Origin: VFZS01 sp964353255
GTDB lineage: Bacteria; Acidobacteriota; Terriglobia; Bryobacterales; Bryobacteraceae
NCBI GenBank assembly: GCA_964353255.1
Contig: CAYGVJ010000079.1
Span: 1-25,108 of the forward strand
Length of the DNA: 25,108 nt
Reading direction: 5' to 3'
The notes beneath the pieces are model-generated. The model did no database searches and had not been told where the DNA came from. It saw only the letters and a program-made list of their open reading frames with translations. Below, piece after piece: positions 23,240-25,108 of this stretch (positions are counted from its first letter, which is position 1; each line of letters begins with the position of its first letter). A program made the translations under genes and the position numbers.

Positions 23240-23475
23240 TGTCGCTCCAGGAACTCGTAGAGCTGGTCCCGGTCGGCAATATTGACCCTCGGCCTACCCA
23301 TGGGGAAGGATGGCAGCCTGGAATCGCGCTTGCTTCGCCGGGGTTCCATCGCCCGCTGAAGCCCTAGCCGCAGAAACTCATCCACCAGCGCGGACAAGGT
23401 TTGCCGGCGCACCGCGGCGAGACGCTTGAGTTCTACCAGCCGCTGTTCGTCGATGATGAGGGTAGTGCGGGCCAT
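23236..23475 (-). CDS. RHH-type antitoxin
   Basis: 79 residues from ATG 23475 (MARTTLIIDEQRLVELKRLA). Ribbon-helix-helix layout: strand TTLIIDE, helix RLVELKRLAAVR, turn QTLS, helix ALVDEFLRLGLQRAM. The C-terminal part (about 47-79) is basic then acidic and would neutralise the PIN toxin. An ATG four codons upstream (23487) would overlap the putative -10, so 23475 is preferred. The promoter carries a hexamer direct repeat suited to RHH binding. Confidence 0.85.
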   Translation of the reverse strand: MARTTLIIDEQRLVELKRLAAVRRQTLSALVDEFLRLGLQRAMEPRRSKRDSRLPSFPMGRPRVNIADRDQLYEFLERQ

Positions 23476-23482
23476 ATGATTA

Positions 23483-23512
23483 TTCATACCATAGAGTCAC
23501 ATAGATGCACAA
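23483..23512 (-). promoter_or_regulatory. Putative promoter and operator of the RHH/PIN operon
   Basis: On the minus strand TTGTGC (23512-23507), 18-bp spacer, TATGAA (23488-23483), then seven bases to ATG 23475. In the spacer TCTATG occurs twice, 10 bp apart (23505-23500 and 23495-23490), one helical turn, as expected for RHH operator half-sites. Confidence 0.4.
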
Positions 23513-23559
23513 CCCCTCTCAGACTTCCTGCCAGGCCCCAATCTGCGCGACCCCAAGGC

Positions 23560-23565
23560 TACAAT
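23560..23565 (+). promoter_or_regulatory. -10-like TACAAT before thiG
   Basis: TACAAT ends six bases before ATG 23572, again placing the expected transcription start on the start codon. No convincing -35. No TPP riboswitch can be present on such a short leader. Confidence 0.4.
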
Positions 23566-23571
23566 TGAAGC

Positions 23572-24348
23572 ATGGCCGACGAGCTGGTAATTGCCGGGCG
23601 GGAGTTTCGCTCGCGCCTCATCGTAGGCACCGGCAAGTACCGCAGTTTCCAGGAGATGGCGCGCTGCCATGCCGCCAGCGGCGCCGACATGGTGACCGTG
23701 GCCGTGCGGCGGGTCAACCTGACCGACCGCTCGAAGGAGTCGCTGCTCGACTACATCGACCGCAGCAAGGTCTTCACCCTGCCCAATACGGCGGGCTGCT
23801 ACACGGCGGAGGAGGCCATCCGGACGGCGCGTCTGGCGCGCGAGGTGGGCCTCTCGAACTGGATCAAGCTGGAGGTCATCGGCGATCAGAAGACGCTGTT
23901 CCCGGACAACGAAGGGTTGGTGGAAGCCACGCGCGCGCTCGTGAAGGAAGGTTTTGTTGTCCTCCCTTACACGAATGACGACTTGGTGGCCGCGCGCAAG
24001 CTGATCGACGCGGGGGCTTCCGCAGTGATGCCGCTGGCGGCGCCGATCGGCTCCGGCCTGGGCATCCAGAACTTCGCCACGTTGCGCATTCTGCGCGAGA
24101 TGATCACCGAGGTGCCGCTGATCGTGGACGCCGGCGTGGGCACGGCCTCAGATGCCGCCATCGCCATGGAGCTGGGCTACGACGGCGTGCTCATGAACAC
24201 TGCCATCGCCGAAGCCCAGGACTCCGAGAAGATGGCGCTCGCCATGAAGCTGGCCGTCGAGGCCGGGCGGCTGGCGTATCAGGCGGGCCGCATGAGCCGG
24301 CGCCTGTACGCCTCGGCCTCCAGCCCGCTGGAGGGCGTGGTGAGATAA
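23572..24348 (+). CDS. thiG: Thiazole synthase
   Basis: 258 residues, full family length. Forms the thiazole phosphate of thiamine from deoxyxylulose phosphate, dehydroglycine and ThiS thiocarboxylate in the cytoplasm. ThiG hallmarks: FRSRLIVGTGKY at the start, VTVAVRRVN, PNTAGCYTAEEAIRTARLARE, the Schiff-base lysine in NWIKLEVIGD (K99), VLPYTNDD, VMPLAAPIGSGLGI, and VDAGVGTASDAAIAMELGYDGVLMNTAIA. No thiS, thiF or other thiamine gene lies in the window, so it stands alone here. Confidence 0.96.
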   Translation: MADELVIAGREFRSRLIVGTGKYRSFQEMARCHAASGADMVTVAVRRVNLTDRSKESLLDYIDRSKVFTLPNTAGCYTAEEAIRTARLAREVGLSNWIKLEVIGDQKTLFPDNEGLVEATRALVKEGFVVLPYTNDDLVAARKLIDAGASAVMPLAAPIGSGLGIQNFATLRILREMITEVPLIVDAGVGTASDAAIAMELGYDGVLMNTAIAEAQDSEKMALAMKLAVEAGRLAYQAGRMSRRLYASASSPLEGVVR

Positions 24349-24376
24349 GAGCGCGGCCTCGACCACCGCCGCTGGC

Positions 24377-24646
24377 CTACTCCGGGGGTTTGCAGACCCT
24401 ACACGCCATGTAGCCTTTGGCCTTCGCGTCCTTCAGTGAGACCGGGACCTTGCTCTTGGCAAGATGCCGGCAAGTTGCGCGGTGGTACTTTGTCCCGCTC
24501 TTTGTGACGTAGACCGTCACCTCCTGGGGCTTCGGCGGAGGCGTCTGCTTGGGTTGCTGTCCGACCAGGGCCGCGGCGATGCTGAGCCACAGCGCCGCCA
24601 GCAGCCACAGGGACGCTCGAAGGAAACGTCCGCCCGACATGGTCAC
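24377..24646 (-). CDS. Small exported protein with Ada-like Cys/His metal-binding motif
   Basis: 89 residues from GTG 24646, chosen because GGAGG lies nine bases upstream; ATG 24640, two codons later, is the alternative. Residues about 10-30 form a signal or anchor helix (ASLWLLAALWLSIAAALVG), followed by a proline-rich linker. The C-terminal domain VYVTKSGTKYHRATCRHLAKSK, ending MACRVCKPPE, has H55, C59, H61, C82 and C85. This resembles the short zinc-ribbon-like domain found at the C-terminus of many secreted nucleases and competence proteins. No enzymatic domain is attached. Function is unknown. Confidence 0.7.
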   Translation of the reverse strand: MTMSGGRFLRASLWLLAALWLSIAAALVGQQPKQTPPPKPQEVTVYVTKSGTKYHRATCRHLAKSKVPVSLKDAKAKGYMACRVCKPPE

Positions 24647-24739
24647 CGGGTCATTCCTCCATCCCCAGTTTGCCACGTTCGACTCCGGCGGGTTTGGCGG
24701 GGAATCAACAAAAGCCAAACCGCCTGGGAGGGAGGCCGC

Positions 24740-24844
24740 GTGCTAAGCTGGCGAATGGGTGGGCCCGGAGCGTGCTTAGTGTGCGAACTGCACGGCTATG
24801 AACCTCCCGTCATTTGCGCTCCGGAGGAACTCATGGGAGGCTGA
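24740..24844 (+). CDS. Possible mini-protein upstream of the 58-aa gene
   Basis: A 34-codon reading from GTG 24740 (or 29 codons from ATG 24755), containing CLVCELHGYEPPVICAPEE with three cysteines. GGGAGGGAGG lies just before the GTG. It ends four bases before the next gene, so the two could be coupled. Too short to recognise; it may be only a leader. Confidence 0.25.
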   Translation: MLSWRMGGPGACLVCELHGYEPPVICAPEELMGG

Positions 24845-24848
24845 CTAG

Positions 24849-25025
24849 ATGCGAGAAGACCCTATCGTAGAGGGAGTCAGGAAGGTGCGTGAAGAGCACG
24901 CGGCCAGGTTCAATTACGATCTGGAGGCCATCTGCCGCGATCTCAAGGAGCAGGAGAAGGCAGGCGGACGAAAGGTTGTCTCGCTGGCACCGAAGCGCCC
25001 TGAACACGCCACCAAGACGCAATGA
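24849..25025 (+). CDS. Small conserved protein of unknown function (58 aa)
   Basis: Starts at ATG 24849 with GGGAGG eight bases upstream. The protein opens MREDPIVEGVRKVREEHA, continues ARFNYDLEAICRDLKEQE, then GGRKVVSLAPKR. This DPIVxxVRxxRExHAxxFNYDLxAIC pattern is one I recall from short hypothetical proteins in many bacteria, often in accessory or toxin-antitoxin-rich regions. Mostly helical and charged. No function can be stated. It lies convergent to tRNA-Arg with a 5-bp gap. Confidence 0.65.
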   Translation: MREDPIVEGVRKVREEHAARFNYDLEAICRDLKEQEKAGGRKVVSLAPKRPEHATKTQ

Positions 25026-25030
25026 GAGCC

Positions 25031-25107
25031 TGGTACGCCTGGGGTGACTCGAACACCCGACCTTCTGGTTCGTAGCCAGACGCTCTATCCAACTGAGCTA
25101 CAGGCGC
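25031..25107 (-). tRNA. tRNA-Arg(ACG)
   Basis: On the minus strand a full cloverleaf: acceptor GCGCCTG/CAGGCGT (first pair G-U), D-arm TAGCTCAGTTGGATAGAGC, anticodon stem TCTGG/CCAGA with loop CTACGAA (anticodon ACG), T-arm with GTTCGAGTC, discriminator A and encoded CCA (25033-25031). Lies just inside the right edge of the window. Confidence 0.95.
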
Positions 25108-25108
25108 A

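Overview
The window is high-GC bacterial DNA. Several traits together suggest an Acidobacteriota genome (Bryobacterales/Solibacter-like): Tat-exported redox proteins, an exported isoaspartyl methyltransferase, REP-like GGACAGGC hairpins and a DUF3108-like protein inside a glycan cluster. This assignment is an inference from gene style, not from a marker gene. A run of exactly 100 N flanked by a 55-bp exact repeat shows it is a draft or metagenome scaffold.

Left part (1-10.7 kb). The start of folD (minus strand) is followed by 2.5 copies of a 70-bp tandem repeat and an APC-type amino-acid permease (minus). A divergent gene encodes an exported Pcm. Next comes a four-gene plus-strand redox cassette: a degenerate aldo/keto reductase-like Tat protein, a gluconate-dehydrogenase-subunit-3-like Tat protein, a GMC flavoprotein and a nine-heme cytochrome c. 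The cassette is bracketed by a direct repeat of the pcm 3' end, and the distal copy carries a 129-bp MITE-like element. Further right, all on the minus strand, are a MazEF-like toxin-antitoxin pair, a DASS/SLC13 dicarboxylate-type transporter, and an overlapping proC plus PIG-L deacetylase pair.

Central part (10.7-21.4 kb). A Phd/PIN toxin-antitoxin pair precedes a surface-polysaccharide operon: rmlA, an rmlC-like gene, rmlB (interrupted by the assembly gap), three GT4 glycosyltransferases, a DUF3108-like protein, a glycosyltransferase-methyltransferase fusion, and an O-antigen-type ABC permease with an extra N-terminal beta-sandwich domain. Most genes overlap or abut. The operon would make dTDP-sugars, assemble a glycan and export it, but no RmlD and no ABC ATPase are present in the window.

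Right part (21.4-25.1 kb). An ORC/CDC6-like AAA ATPase gene lies between two nearly identical copies of the permease 3' end. It is followed by an RHH/PIN toxin-antitoxin pair (minus), thiG (plus), a small exported Cys/His zinc-ribbon-like protein (minus), a small conserved 58-aa protein (plus) and tRNA-Arg(ACG) (minus).

Across the window, several unrelated genes have a -10-like hexamer ending only 6-7 nt before the start codon, which suggests leaderless transcription. The most interesting signals are the two cases of cargo genes bracketed by a duplicated 3' end of the upstream gene, the MITE and the in-frame palindromic insert, the redox cassette, and the permease fusion.
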